Origin: Cohaesibacter sp.
GTDB lineage: Bacteria > Pseudomonadota > Alphaproteobacteria > Rhizobiales > Cohaesibacteraceae
Assembly (NCBI GenBank): GCA_025210795.1
Contig: JAOAQZ010000023.1
Location: forward strand, 1 to 55,391
Reading direction: 5' to 3'
DNA length: 55,391 bases
A model generated the notes under the pieces. It made no database searches, was not told the origin of the DNA, and saw nothing but the letters and a program-made list of their open reading frames with translations. Each line of letters starts with the position of its first letter. The first letter of the stretch is position 1. The position numbers and the translations under genes are program-made. Positions 39,767-48,927 of the stretch are shown here, in pieces.

Positions 39767-40528
39767 ATGCGTATTTTGCTGACAAATGATGATGGCATTC
39801 ATGCGCCGGGATTGGCCATTTTGGAGGATATCGCTCGCTCCATTTCGCAAGATGTCTGGATTGTCGCCCCTGAGACAGAGCAGAGTGGCATGTCCCACTC
39901 TCTCACTTTGCATGACCCTTTGCGTTTGCGGCAGATTGAGGAAAAACGATTTGCCTGTAAGGGCACGCCCACCGATTGTGTGATTATGGGTGTTGGGCAT
40001 GTTTTGCCGCAAAAGCCCGATCTTATTCTCTCCGGTGTTAATCGCGGGCAGAATCTGGCGGAAGATGTCACTTATTCCGGCACCGTTGCAGGGGCGATGG
40101 AAGGGGTGCTTCTTGGCATCAAAAGCTTTGCTCTTAGCCAGTCTTATGGCTGGTCCTCCAAATCGCAGGTGGATTGGAGTTGCACCCGCGCTCATGGGGC
40201 AGATGTGGTCAAGAAATTGCTGGACCATGATCTGCCGGACCAGACTTTGCTCAACATCAACTTTCCCGATTGTGCACCGGATGAGCTGGAAGGCATTGCC
40301 ATTACTTCGCAAGGGCGGCGCGATCAGGCTCAGCTTAGCGTGAATGAGCGTCATGATGGCCGCGGTCACCCTTATTATTGGCTGGGTTTTGAGGGAAGGC
40401 GGGTTGATCCGAAAACCGGCTCGGACCTGCATGCGATCTATAATCGTCAGGTTTCTGTCACTCCGCTCAAGATTGATCTGACTGACAGGGCTTGCCTTGA
40501 GCAGCTGCGCGCGTCTTTCTCTTCATAA
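39767..40528 (+). CDS. surE: 5'/3'-nucleotidase SurE
   Basis: SurE is a metal-dependent phosphatase acting on nucleoside monophosphates and short polyphosphate. The 253 residues begin MRILLTNDDGIHAPGLAILE, with the Asp pair and following Asn metal ligands. Other hallmarks are VAPETEQSGMSHSLTL, CKGTPTDCVIMG and LSGVNRGQNLAEDVTYSGTV. In several Rhizobiales pcm follows surE; here the next gene is the LysM/LytM lipoprotein instead. The RBS is GAGGAG, 8 nt before the ATG. Confidence 0.96.
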   Translation: MRILLTNDDGIHAPGLAILEDIARSISQDVWIVAPETEQSGMSHSLTLHDPLRLRQIEEKRFACKGTPTDCVIMGVGHVLPQKPDLILSGVNRGQNLAEDVTYSGTVAGAMEGVLLGIKSFALSQSYGWSSKSQVDWSCTRAHGADVVKKLLDHDLPDQTLLNINFPDCAPDELEGIAITSQGRRDQAQLSVNERHDGRGHPYYWLGFEGRRVDPKTGSDLHAIYNRQVSVTPLKIDLTDRACLEQLRASFSS

Positions 40529-40765
40529 ACCTTGATAGGTCGGGAGCCTGACGCTCCGTTCTCTCTTCTTGCGTTATCCCGATGTTTATGCTTTTCGCAC
40601 CTTGCCGAAGAGGCGATGGCGCATGCCTTTTCCATGCTTGAAAATGGCTTGGGGAATTTGGCGTGTTTTGCATGATCCATGCGGCATCTTAAATGTTTGG
40701 AAAGGTTACTGAGGTCTAATCAAGATAGTTAGTTTTGGGTAAAGTGCGTAAAGACCGGTGTTGGT

Positions 40766-42976
40766 ATGAGCTATTCTGTATTGCGTAAGTTTCTGTCGAC
40801 AACTGCATTATTTGCTGTTGCATCTACAATTTCCGCGTGTAGCGGCGAGGTGGAGCGGTTTGGGTCGCCTGTATTTGGCGGATTTACATCCAATCAGAAA
40901 GAAATCTTTACAGCCTCTACGCAGAGAGCAGTGGCTCAGCCTGTTTATAATCAGGCAATGCCGGCTGCCGTGCCTGTTGCGCCGCAAGCTACTTATAAGG
41001 CTCCGGTCTATCAAGCGCCGCAGACTTATAAAGCACCTGTCTATACTGCCGCCACCCGTCAGGTGCCAACGGTTCAAGCGCCTGTTACAACCGGATCTAT
41101 TGCTCAGGCTCCAGTTTATCGCGCTCCAGCACCCGTGCCAGTTCCTGTCTATAATGCACCAGCACCTGCGCCGGTTTATCGAGCGCCTGCCCCCGTGCAG
41201 GTCTATCAGCCGGCTCAAGTGCCAGTGGTGCGTCAGCAAGTGCCTGTTTATCAGCCTCCTGTGCAAGCAATGCGCCAGCCAAATGCAGATTATGCGGCCA
41301 CCGGATCTATTGGTAAGCCAAAGGCAATTGTAGATAAGCCGGTTGTTATTTCGAGCTTCCATTCGCTGCCAAAGTCGGCTCCTCGTAAGCGCCGGAATGT
41401 GGATTATACATCGACTGCTGCTGTGCGGCCGGTCGCCTCTGTTCCGGTGCGCTCAGGTGTTATGCAGGCTATGCCTCCAGCTCCTGTTGGCAATCCGCGA
41501 GCAGCTGTTGCGCCCACTTATGCGCAGCCACAGCCAGTGCAGTCAGCAAATAACAGCTTTGGTGCCAAGATTGCTCGCTTCTTCTCTCTGCCAAAAGCTG
41601 CGCCACGCGCAAAGAACGGGGTAGATTATCGCTCTACCGCTGCGATTAATCGCCAGACAGCTATCCAACCGCAGGCTCAAGCGCCCGCAGCTGTGCGTCA
41701 ACCTTCCGGTCCGCAAGTTGCCTCTGTTGCTCCCTTGTCTCTTGATCGCAATCAGGTTCGCACTTCCGGCCGCTGGACCAGTGCAGGTGGCACTATGGTG
41801 CAAGTGCGCCCTGGTGAAGATATTCATGCACTGTCCCGCCGTTATGGTGTGCCAGCCAAGGCGATTGCTGATGTAAACGGCTTGGTTGATCAGAGCTTTG
41901 TTGCTCCCGGTCAGCGCGTTCTTATTCCTGTTTATCAGCAGCAAACAACTTATGGCACTGGCCCTTCAATAGGGGCCCAGCGTGTGGCCGCGCTTAGCAA
42001 CAATAATAGCTATGCTGTGCCATCAGTGATCAGAACGCCAAAGGCTAACCCGCTGCGGCTTCAGCGCAAAACGCCTTACGGTCAGCAGATTGTGCGCATG
42101 CAGGAAACGGCCAATGCTTCCCAGCGTCATATGGTCATGCCGGGCGATACCCTTACAGGGATTGCGCGCCGCTATAATGTGCCTATTTCCAATCTGGCAG
42201 CTGCCAATAATCTGACCACCAATTCTCCCGTTCGGATGGGGCAGCGGCTTCGTATTCCTGCGGCGCAAGCTGCCGGTGTTGATTATACTTCTACAGCGTC
42301 CATTCGGCCGCAATCTGCAAGTTTTGCTGTCAATCCAGCACAATCTGGCGTGATTGGGAGCCTGAAGCGGATACCGGTTGCCAAGCCGCGCCAACTCGTG
42401 CGCCAGCAAGCGCCCGTTGTGCGTGTTCGGTCTGCTGGACCGATTGCAGCCTTGCCAAAGGCAAAACAGCGTGTTGCAGCGCTGAAACCTCGTGATATTC
42501 CGCAGGCGACAAAGCCTAAAGTCATGTCAGACGTAAGCCCAGCTTCAGCGCAAGTTGCGTCCAACAATTCGCAGTCCGTTTCTGCTGCGGCTGGTCAACC
42601 AAAATTTCGCTGGCCCGTGCGGGGGCGTATCATCTCTAACTTCGGCCGCAAGCGCGATGGTGGCCGTAACGACGGGATCAATCTTGCAGTTCCTGCCGGA
42701 ACATCAGTGCGTGTTGCTGAGGGCGGCACTGTTATCTATTCCGGTAGCAAGCTGAAAGGTTATGGCAATCTTGTGCTTGTTCAGCATGCTAATGGCTGGG
42801 TAACCGCCTATGCGCATAATGACAAAGTGTTGGTGAGCAAAGGTCAGCAAGTGCGCCGCGGTCAGATCATTGCTCAAGCTGGCAAAACCGGCAATGTTGA
42901 TAGCCCGCAATTGCATTTTGAACTGCGGATCAAGGGTGATCCGGTCGATCCGGTTCCTTATCTCGTGGCTTCCTGA
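40766..42976 (+). CDS. LysM/LytM (M23-type) lipoprotein with degenerate metal site, NlpD/DipM-like
   Basis: The 736 residues start with a lipoprotein signal, and the lipobox SAC places Cys25 as the lipidated residue. A Pro/Gln/Val/Tyr-rich region with VY-AP repeats follows to about residue 340. LysM domains lie at about 344-390 and 454-500. An M23 domain runs from about 612 to 735. The metal ligands are poorly conserved: the HxxxD position reads as NDGIN, and the HxH position as QLHFE. It therefore probably activates amidases rather than cleaving glycan itself, like EnvC, NlpD or DipM. Two related 25-residue modules (residues 198-222 and 272-296) add DYTSTAA-type motifs. The terminator follows. 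Confidence 0.9.
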   Translation: MSYSVLRKFLSTTALFAVASTISACSGEVERFGSPVFGGFTSNQKEIFTASTQRAVAQPVYNQAMPAAVPVAPQATYKAPVYQAPQTYKAPVYTAATRQVPTVQAPVTTGSIAQAPVYRAPAPVPVPVYNAPAPAPVYRAPAPVQVYQPAQVPVVRQQVPVYQPPVQAMRQPNADYAATGSIGKPKAIVDKPVVISSFHSLPKSAPRKRRNVDYTSTAAVRPVASVPVRSGVMQAMPPAPVGNPRAAVAPTYAQPQPVQSANNSFGAKIARFFSLPKAAPRAKNGVDYRSTAAINRQTAIQPQAQAPAAVRQPSGPQVASVAPLSLDRNQVRTSGRWTSAGGTMVQVRPGEDIHALSRRYGVPAKAIADVNGLVDQSFVAPGQRVLIPVYQQQTTYGTGPSIGAQRVAALSNNNSYAVPSVIRTPKANPLRLQRKTPYGQQIVRMQETANASQRHMVMPGDTLTGIARRYNVPISNLAAANNLTTNSPVRMGQRLRIPAAQAAGVDYTSTASIRPQSASFAVNPAQSGVIGSLKRIPVAKPRQLVRQQAPVVRVRSAGPIAALPKAKQRVAALKPRDIPQATKPKVMSDVSPASAQVASNNSQSVSAAAGQPKFRWPVRGRIISNFGRKRDGGRNDGINLAVPAGTSVRVAEGGTVIYSGSKLKGYGNLVLVQHANGWVTAYAHNDKVLVSKGQQVRRGQIIAQAGKTGNVDSPQLHFELRIKGDPVDPVPYLVAS
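41357..41653 (+). repeat. Two 25-residue modules in the LysM/LytM lipoprotein
   Basis: The modules at 41357-41431 and 41579-41653 share F-x-SLPK-x-APR and VDY-x-STAA. Shorter DY(T/A)(S/A)T(A/G)SI copies lie near 41290 and 42277. They are divergent in DNA, so protein function, not recent duplication, keeps them alike. Confidence 0.75.
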
Positions 42977-42997
42977 TCACAGATTAGATAAGACAAT

Positions 42998-43028
42998 AAA
43001 AAGGCTTCCCACTTGGGAAGCCTTTTTT
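42998..43028. terminator. Bidirectional terminator between the LysM/LytM gene and the CinA-type gene
   Basis: Arms AAAAAGGCTTCCC (42998-43010) and GGGAAGCCTTTTT (43015-43027) give a 13-bp stem with a 4-nt loop. A-run and T-run make it work from both strands. Confidence 0.94.
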
Positions 43029-43053
43029 ATTGGGTAGCCCAAAGCGTGCGAGA

Positions 43054-43551
43054 TTAAAGGCGTTCGATTTCTTCAAGGAGCATGATCAGGGCATGCTCAA
43101 CAGTTGCGGCACGTATGTCCTGCCTGCCGGGGCCTTTAAAGATTTGTGCGTCATGAAGGGTGCGATCCTTACACGCAGCACCAAAATGGACGAGGCCAAC
43201 CGGTTTTTCTGCCGATCCTCCTCCGGGGCCTGCAATGCCGGTGACGGATATAGTAAGCTGCGCTCTTGAATGCGCCAAGGCTCCTTGTGCCATTGCCTTG
43301 GCAACAGGTTCGCTAACCGCGCCGTGGGCATCAAGCATTTCTTGCGGAACCCCCAGTATGTCCATTTTTGCCTCGTTGGAATAGGTGACAAAGCCCCGAT
43401 CAATCACGGCGGAGGAGCCTGCAATCTCGGTTAGGGTGGCAGCGATGAGGCCCGCAGTGCAGGATTCTGCTGTTGCGATCATAATGCCTTTTGCGCTGGC
43501 CTTTTCGATAACGTCCTGCGCGAGGGTCAGGGTCTTGTCTGTCAAATGCAT
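43054..43551 (-). CDS. pncC: CinA C-terminal/PncC-type amidohydrolase
   Basis: The 165-residue protein is the stand-alone CinA C-terminal domain, often a nicotinamide-mononucleotide amidase (PncC), which recycles NMN made by DNA ligase to NaMN. Diagnostic segments are IATAESCTAGLIAATLTEIA with the catalytic Ser, VIDRGFVTYSNEAKMDILGV, and ISVTGIAGPGGGSAEKPVGL. It is cotranscribed with ispDF, 42 nt apart. GGAAG precedes the ATG. Confidence 0.93.
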   Translation of the reverse strand: MHLTDKTLTLAQDVIEKASAKGIMIATAESCTAGLIAATLTEIAGSSAVIDRGFVTYSNEAKMDILGVPQEMLDAHGAVSEPVAKAMAQGALAHSRAQLTISVTGIAGPGGGSAEKPVGLVHFGAACKDRTLHDAQIFKGPGRQDIRAATVEHALIMLLEEIERL

Positions 43552-43593
43552 GAGGGCTTCCGCTTTGGTGGTTGTTGCTTGGCAGTTCTGTTG

Positions 43594-44841
43594 TCAGTCC
43601 TGCTCTGGAAGGCGTACGCAAACGCTGGCAATGGCTGCAATGCCCTCGCGGCGACCCGTAAAGCCCAATTGCTCTGAGGTTGTGGCTTTCACCGAGACGC
43701 GGTTGATGGATAGTGAGCAGATTTCGGCAATGGCCTCACGAATGGCAGGACGATGGGGGCCGATTTTTGGCTCTTCGCAGATGATGGTCATATCAATATT
43801 GGACAATTTTCCGCCGAGCTTTTGAACGCGACCAACTGCATCTTTCAGGAATATGTCCGATTTCGCGCCTTTCCATTGCGGATCAGAGGGAGGGAAGTGG
43901 GTTCCGATATCTCCGTCAGCAATTGCGCCCAATATGGCATCTGTGATGGCATGGAGTCCCACATCTGCATCTGAATGGCCTTTGAGCTTTTTCGTGTGCG
44001 GAATGGCGATGCCACCGATGATGCAGGCGGAGCCTTCATCAAAGGCATGCACATCATAGCCGGTGCCGACGCGGATGTCGGTCAGGAGAGGGGCTTGGGG
44101 GGCGAGTGTCTCTTCGGCCATGGTGAGGTCTTCCTGTGTAGTAATTTTTACATTCTCTCGGCTACCCGCAACGATATGGACTTTTGCTCCTGCCCATTCA
44201 GCTACGGCTGCATCATCGGTAAAGTCAGAGAGTGCTTCGGCTTTTGCCTTTTTGTGAGCGTCATAGATGAAGGCGAACTGAAAACTTTGCGGTGTTTGGG
44301 CCGACCAGAGATTGGTCCGATCCAGTGTGGTCTCGATAACGTCATCGCCTGATGTGCGTTTGACTGTATCACTGATCGGGGTTGCAACAAGGCAGGCGCG
44401 CCGGGTTTGAAGGGCTGTAGTAAGTCGCGCCAGGATCTCTTGGCTTACAAAGGGTCGGGCGGCATCGTGAATATGGACATGCTCAATTTCGGGCTTTGGT
44501 GATTGGTCGCCGAGTTTCTTTTGTGCGCTGTCTAACCCTGCCATAACAGAGGCTTGCCGTGTGTCGCCACCAAATGTTGCCGGGAGCAGTTTATGAGCAA
44601 ATGCGTGGGCAGAATTGGTGGGGTCAGCAAGCGGTGCCAATGCAGTCTGATAAAGCTCTTTACTTTGGGATGAAATGACAACCTGCACATAATCAATGTG
44701 AGGAGAGGTCAGAAACTTTTCAACCGTCCAGCACAAAACCGCTTTGCCGCCAACAGGAATGAATTGCTTGGGCAGTGTGTCCTGATCGCGCTTGGCACGA
44801 AGGCCTTTGCCAGCTGCAACGATGATTGCAAGTGATGTCAT
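43594..44841 (-). CDS. ispDF: Bifunctional IspD-IspF, MEP pathway
   Basis: The fused 415-residue enzyme has two domains. IspD (residues 1 to about 240) transfers CMP to methylerythritol phosphate, with AIIVAAGKGLRAKRDQDTLP containing the nucleotide-binding loop and PKQF. IspF (from about 255) cyclises the product, with the metal motif GTGYDVHAF, HSDADVGLHAITDAILGAIA, then DIGTHFPPSD, TIICEEPKIGPH and SVKATTSEQLGFTGRREGIA. The reactions supply isoprenoids for ubiquinone and cell wall. Fusion occurs in many alphaproteobacteria. The start follows GGAGACGCAAAAGACT. It diverges from dusB. Confidence 0.97.
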   Translation of the reverse strand: MTSLAIIVAAGKGLRAKRDQDTLPKQFIPVGGKAVLCWTVEKFLTSPHIDYVQVVISSQSKELYQTALAPLADPTNSAHAFAHKLLPATFGGDTRQASVMAGLDSAQKKLGDQSPKPEIEHVHIHDAARPFVSQEILARLTTALQTRRACLVATPISDTVKRTSGDDVIETTLDRTNLWSAQTPQSFQFAFIYDAHKKAKAEALSDFTDDAAVAEWAGAKVHIVAGSRENVKITTQEDLTMAEETLAPQAPLLTDIRVGTGYDVHAFDEGSACIIGGIAIPHTKKLKGHSDADVGLHAITDAILGAIADGDIGTHFPPSDPQWKGAKSDIFLKDAVGRVQKLGGKLSNIDMTIICEEPKIGPHRPAIREAIAEICSLSINRVSVKATTSEQLGFTGRREGIAAIASVCVRLPEQD

Positions 44842-44986
44842 AGTCTTTTGCGTCTCCTCGTTCGTCTGGGCGCTTGTTGGTGTCGAGAATGAATGGAGTT
44901 CCCTCCCTTCGCTTTCTGTCAGTTCGCGGGTTAGGTCAAGAGGAAAGCGCGAAATTTAAGCGGGAGAATTGGGATTTGCCTATTTT

Positions 44987-45014
44987 TTGGACATTTTCAC
45001 TCTTTGCTTATAAA
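44987..45014 (+). promoter_or_regulatory. Possible sigma-70-type promoter for dusB-ntrBC
   Basis: TTGGAC (44987-44992) and TATAAA (45009-45014) are 16 bases apart and lie about 50 nt before the dusB start. The match is good for the -10 box and fair for the -35 box. No start point was mapped. Confidence 0.5.
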
Positions 45015-45067
45015 ATGTGCATTACTATACTGTTGGATGAAAAATAACGTCACTGAACAGGATGATA

Positions 45068-46096
45068 ATGGCTGCTCACGTGCTTCATAAAGCTGCTGGT
45101 AAGCTCTCAATCGGGCCGCTGGAAATAGCCAACGCGGTCTTTTTGGCCCCAATGTCTGGTATTACTGATTTGCCATTTCGGGAGCTTGCAATACGATTTG
45201 GGGCAGGCCTTGTTGTGTCTGAAATGGTGGCAAGCAAGGCCTTTGCCGTTGGTAAGGAAGAAATGCGTCTGCGCGCAGAAGGCAAGGGCATGGAGGTTCA
45301 TGCCGTCCAGCTTGCTGGTAATCGGGCCGATTGGATGGCAGAGGCTGCCAAACTTTGCGCCGGGGCTGGAGCCAGCCTTATTGATATTAATATGGGATGT
45401 CCGGCGAAGCGCGTGATCAATGGTTATTCCGGCTCGGCTCTTATGCGAGATCTCGATCATGCCCAGGCCTTGATTGATGCGGTCGTTGAGGCTGTTGATG
45501 TGCCGGTGACTGTCAAAATGCGTCTTGGATGGGATGATAACAGCCAGAATGCAGCAGAACTTGCGCGGCGGGCCGAAGAATCTGGCGTGAAGCTGGTTAC
45601 GATTCATGGGCGGACGCGCTGTCAGTTTTATAAAGGTGAAGCGGATTGGAGTGCGATCTCGCCAGTCAAGGATGCGGTCACCATTCCCGTTATTGCCAAT
45701 GGTGATTTGCTAACGCCGCAAGACGCGCCGCGCATGTTGGAGCAATCTGGTGCTGACGGTGTGATGGTTGGGCGCGGGGCTTATGGCAAACCGTGGCTTC
45801 CTGGCCATGTGGCGCATTATCTGGCAACGGGGGAAGCGCTGGAGGAACCAGAAGGTGAAGTGCTGGTCTCTCTCATTCTCGACCATTATCGCAACATGAT
45901 CGACTATTACCCTGATGTGGTAGGCGTGCGCTGCGCGCGCAAGCATCTTGGCTGGTATATGGATGGGCATGAAGCCAAGATGGGGCAGACGCTTCCTTCT
46001 TTTCGCCGCGCCATTCTAACCGAGAATGATGCTAGTCGGGTGCCTGATCTGATTTGCGCCTATTTTGATCAATTGACAGAGAGGAAGTCCGCATGA
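45068..46096 (+). CDS. dusB: tRNA-dihydrouridine synthase DusB (NifR3)
   Basis: DusB reduces uridines in the tRNA D-loop with FMN and NADPH. The 342 residues form an FMN-binding TIM barrel: [40 protein letters not shown] with the catalytic Cys, [17 protein letters not shown] and [13 protein letters not shown], followed by a small helical domain. ATG 45068 is preferred over 45062, since AGGA at 45059-45062 leaves 5 nt. Its stop overlaps the ntrB start (ATGA, 46093-46096). This nifR3-ntrBC operon is a Rhizobiales hallmark. Confidence 0.96.
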   Translation: MAAHVLHKAAGKLSIGPLEIANAVFLAPMSGITDLPFRELAIRFGAGLVVSEMVASKAFAVGKEEMRLRAEGKGMEVHAVQLAGNRADWMAEAAKLCAGAGASLIDINMGCPAKRVINGYSGSALMRDLDHAQALIDAVVEAVDVPVTVKMRLGWDDNSQNAAELARRAEESGVKLVTIHGRTRCQFYKGEADWSAISPVKDAVTIPVIANGDLLTPQDAPRMLEQSGADGVMVGRGAYGKPWLPGHVAHYLATGEALEEPEGEVLVSLILDHYRNMIDYYPDVVGVRCARKHLGWYMDGHEAKMGQTLPSFRRAILTENDASRVPDLICAYFDQLTERKSA

Positions 46097-47256
46097 GCAC
46101 TCATCTTTCATCTGTTGACGAGGATGAATCAGGCTTTGGGAATGGCTCAGAACGGGCAAGCAATCCTAGCCGTTCTATGATGAATGCTTTGCCCCATCCT
46201 ATTGTTATGGTTGATCCGCATGGTGTGGTGTGTGGTGCCAATGATATGGCGCAGATTTTCTTTCAAACCAGCACCAGCTCACTTATTCGGCTAAGAATAC
46301 CGGATTTGCTGCCGTTTGGGAGCCCGGTTTTGGCGTTGATTGATCAGGCAAGAGATCGTCTTGCGCCTGTCAATGAATATCGAGTGGATATTTCCAATCC
46401 GCGTATTGGTTCTGACAAGATTGTCGATGTGTATGCCTCGCCAGTGACTGACCGGCCCGGCTGTATCACTGTGATGTTTCAGGAACGTAGCATTGCTGAC
46501 AAGATGGACCGGCAATTGGTTCATCGGGATGCAGCGCGGGCGGTGACCGGCCTTGCCCAAATGCTGGGGCATGAGGTCAAAAACCCGCTTTCGGGCATTC
46601 GCGGTGCGGCGCAATTGCTAGAAAGCTCGGTTGATGATCCGGATCGGGAGCTAACGCGCCTGATTACCGAAGAAACCGACCGGATTGTGCGCCTTATCGA
46701 CCGGATGGAGGTCTTTTCCGATCAACGCCCCATCGAGCGGGAGGGGGTGAATATCCATGTGGTTCTGGATCGGGTGAAGCAACTGACACGGGCTGAATTT
46801 GGCGACCGGATCCGCTTGGTTGAGGAATATGATCCGTCCTTGCCGGAAGTTTATGCCAATCAGGACCAATTGGTTCAGGTTTTTCTCAATCTTGTCAAGA
46901 ATGCCGCCGAAGCACTGATGGAGGTCAAGGATCCGGAAATTGTCCTCACCACTGCATTTCGCCCCGGCATTCGCATGCAGGTTCCTGGGTCGCAGACGCG
47001 CACCTCGCTGCCGCTTGAGATTTGCGTCAAGGATAATGGGCCAGGCATTCCGCAAGAGCTTGCCAAATGCCTGTTTGATCCCTTTGTGACCTCAAAGACC
47101 AATGGCTCGGGCCTTGGACTGGCGCTTGTTGCCAAGATTATTGGCGATCATGGCGGGGTTATTGAATTTGACGAGAGCGGTCGTCAGACCGTTTTTCGCG
47201 TGATGCTGCCAACAAGTCAGGCTGACTTGGGCCATTCTGATCTGGATGGAGCATAG
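46093..47256 (+). CDS. ntrB: Nitrogen regulation sensor kinase NtrB (GlnL)
   Basis: NtrB phosphorylates or dephosphorylates NtrC in answer to PII, hence to nitrogen state. The 387 residues are soluble. A PAS domain at about 30-130 ([20 protein letters not shown]) is followed by the phosphoacceptor His160 in [19 protein letters not shown], then a GHKL ATPase domain with [10 protein letters not shown] (N-box), DNGPGIP (G1) and GSGLGLALV (G2). It overlaps dusB by 4 bases and precedes ntrC. Confidence 0.96.
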   Translation: MSTHLSSVDEDESGFGNGSERASNPSRSMMNALPHPIVMVDPHGVVCGANDMAQIFFQTSTSSLIRLRIPDLLPFGSPVLALIDQARDRLAPVNEYRVDISNPRIGSDKIVDVYASPVTDRPGCITVMFQERSIADKMDRQLVHRDAARAVTGLAQMLGHEVKNPLSGIRGAAQLLESSVDDPDRELTRLITEETDRIVRLIDRMEVFSDQRPIEREGVNIHVVLDRVKQLTRAEFGDRIRLVEEYDPSLPEVYANQDQLVQVFLNLVKNAAEALMEVKDPEIVLTTAFRPGIRMQVPGSQTRTSLPLEICVKDNGPGIPQELAKCLFDPFVTSKTNGSGLGLALVAKIIGDHGGVIEFDESGRQTVFRVMLPTSQADLGHSDLDGA

Positions 47257-47260
47257 GATA

Positions 47261-48697
47261 ATGAGTAAAGCAACGATCCTTCTAGCTGATGATGATACGG
47301 GTATCCGTACTGTTCTCAATCAGGCTTTGTCCCGTGCTGGCTATCATGTTCGTCTCACCTCCAATGCCACAACGCTCTGGAGCTGGATTTCGCAAGGTGA
47401 AGGGGATCTGGTGATCACGGATGTGGTGATGCCGGATGAGAATATTTTCGATGTCTTGCCGCGTATCAAAAAGCATCGCCCTCATCTTCCAGTGATTGTG
47501 ATGAGTGCGCAAAATACCTTCATGACCGCCATCAAAGCGTCCGAACGGGGGGCTTATGAATATCTGCCCAAGCCGTTTGATCTGAAAGAGCTGATCAATA
47601 TTGTCGGGCGTGCTCTATCCGAGCCTAGGCAGGCTTTGCCTGAAAAGGTGGAAGAGGGACTTGATATTCCGCTCATCGGCCGTTCTGCTGCCATGCAGGA
47701 GATTTATCGTGTAATCGCCCGCCTGATGCAGAATGATCTGACGGTGATGATTACCGGTGAGAGCGGAACGGGTAAGGAACTGGTCGCCCGCGCTTTGCAT
47801 GATTATGGCAAGCGCCAGAAGGGGCCTTTTGTTGCGATTAATATGGCGGCGATTCCTAAAGACCTGATTGAATCCGAATTGTTTGGCCACGAAAAGGGTG
47901 CCTTTACCGGGGCGACGGGGCGATCGGCTGGTAAGTTTGAGCAAGCCGAAGGGGGCACTTTGTTCCTTGATGAAATTGGCGACATGCCGATGGAGGCGCA
48001 AACACGATTGCTCAGGGTCTTGCAGCAAGGGGAATATACCACGGTTGGCGGGCGCACACCGATCAAGACCAATGTGCGGATTGTGGCGGCTACCAATAAG
48101 AATTTGCAGACCCTCATTCATCAAGGCTCGTTCCGTGAGGATCTTTTCTTCCGGCTCAATGTTGTGCCTATGCGTCTGCCACCTTTGCGCGAACGTCTTG
48201 AAGATATTCACGATCTCGCGCGGCATTTCTTTGCCCTGGGTGAGCGTGAAGGGCTTGATAGCAAGCAGCTTCTGCCTGAAGCGCTTGATGTGATGCTGCG
48301 CTATCGCTGGCCGGGCAATGTGCGCGAGCTTGAAAATTTGGTGCGGCGGCTGGCAGCCCTCTATCCGCAGGATAGTATTTCTGCGGTGCAGGTGGAGACG
48401 GAGCTAAGCCAAATCACGCTGAGTGATCAGGTTGGGGACTATTCGCCTGCCCCTGTCACGTTGGGCGGTGCGATGGAAGCGCATATGACTCAGCTTTTTG
48501 CCGATTATGCCGATAGCCTACCGCCCCCCGGTCTCTATCACCGGATCCTGCGCGAGATTGAATATCCAATGATCAGTGCTTGCCTTGCTGCAACAAAGGG
48601 CAACCAGATTAAAACCGCTGAAATTCTTGGTCTTAACCGCAATACATTGCGTAAGAAAATCAAGGATCTGGATATTCAAGTCGTGCGCGGCGGCTAG
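47261..48697 (+). CDS. ntrC: Nitrogen regulation response regulator NtrC
   Basis: NtrC activates sigma-54 promoters for nitrogen assimilation when phosphorylated. The 478 residues contain a receiver domain with the phosphoacceptor Asp54 in [16 protein letters not shown], an AAA+ domain with Walker A GESGTGKE, the sigma-54-contact loop GAFTGA and [20 protein letters not shown], and a Fis-type helix-turn-helix near the end ([20 protein letters not shown]). The start at 47261 is favoured by TGGAG 9 nt upstream; ATG 47246 lies within ntrB. Confidence 0.97.
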   Translation: MSKATILLADDDTGIRTVLNQALSRAGYHVRLTSNATTLWSWISQGEGDLVITDVVMPDENIFDVLPRIKKHRPHLPVIVMSAQNTFMTAIKASERGAYEYLPKPFDLKELINIVGRALSEPRQALPEKVEEGLDIPLIGRSAAMQEIYRVIARLMQNDLTVMITGESGTGKELVARALHDYGKRQKGPFVAINMAAIPKDLIESELFGHEKGAFTGATGRSAGKFEQAEGGTLFLDEIGDMPMEAQTRLLRVLQQGEYTTVGGRTPIKTNVRIVAATNKNLQTLIHQGSFREDLFFRLNVVPMRLPPLRERLEDIHDLARHFFALGEREGLDSKQLLPEALDVMLRYRWPGNVRELENLVRRLAALYPQDSISAVQVETELSQITLSDQVGDYSPAPVTLGGAMEAHMTQLFADYADSLPPPGLYHRILREIEYPMISACLAATKGNQIKTAEILGLNRNTLRKKIKDLDIQVVRGG

Positions 48698-48927
48698 AGC
48701 TGGGTCTTTCTGATCTCTCGTTTCCTTGAACGCCGTATCGGGGTCCAAAATGAGAGGCTGTGGTATTTTAATCACAGCCGGGCTGGGTGCATCCGGCTTA
48801 TTTGTCCAAGCTGTCACATTTTAGCAACAATTTGGTTGAATAGAAGGCCCATCAGAGCGATGGTGTGATGATGTCCGTTTCTGCGGAATCATATTGAAAT
48901 GTAGCTAAGCTGGGATCCGTTATCTGA
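48698..48927 (+). promoter_or_regulatory. ntrC-ntrY intergenic hairpin and promoter region
   Basis: A 7-bp hairpin GGCTGTG (48756-48762) and CACAGCC (48773-48779) lies between the two systems without a T-run. ntrY probably has its own promoter here, but none was confidently placed. Confidence 0.35.
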
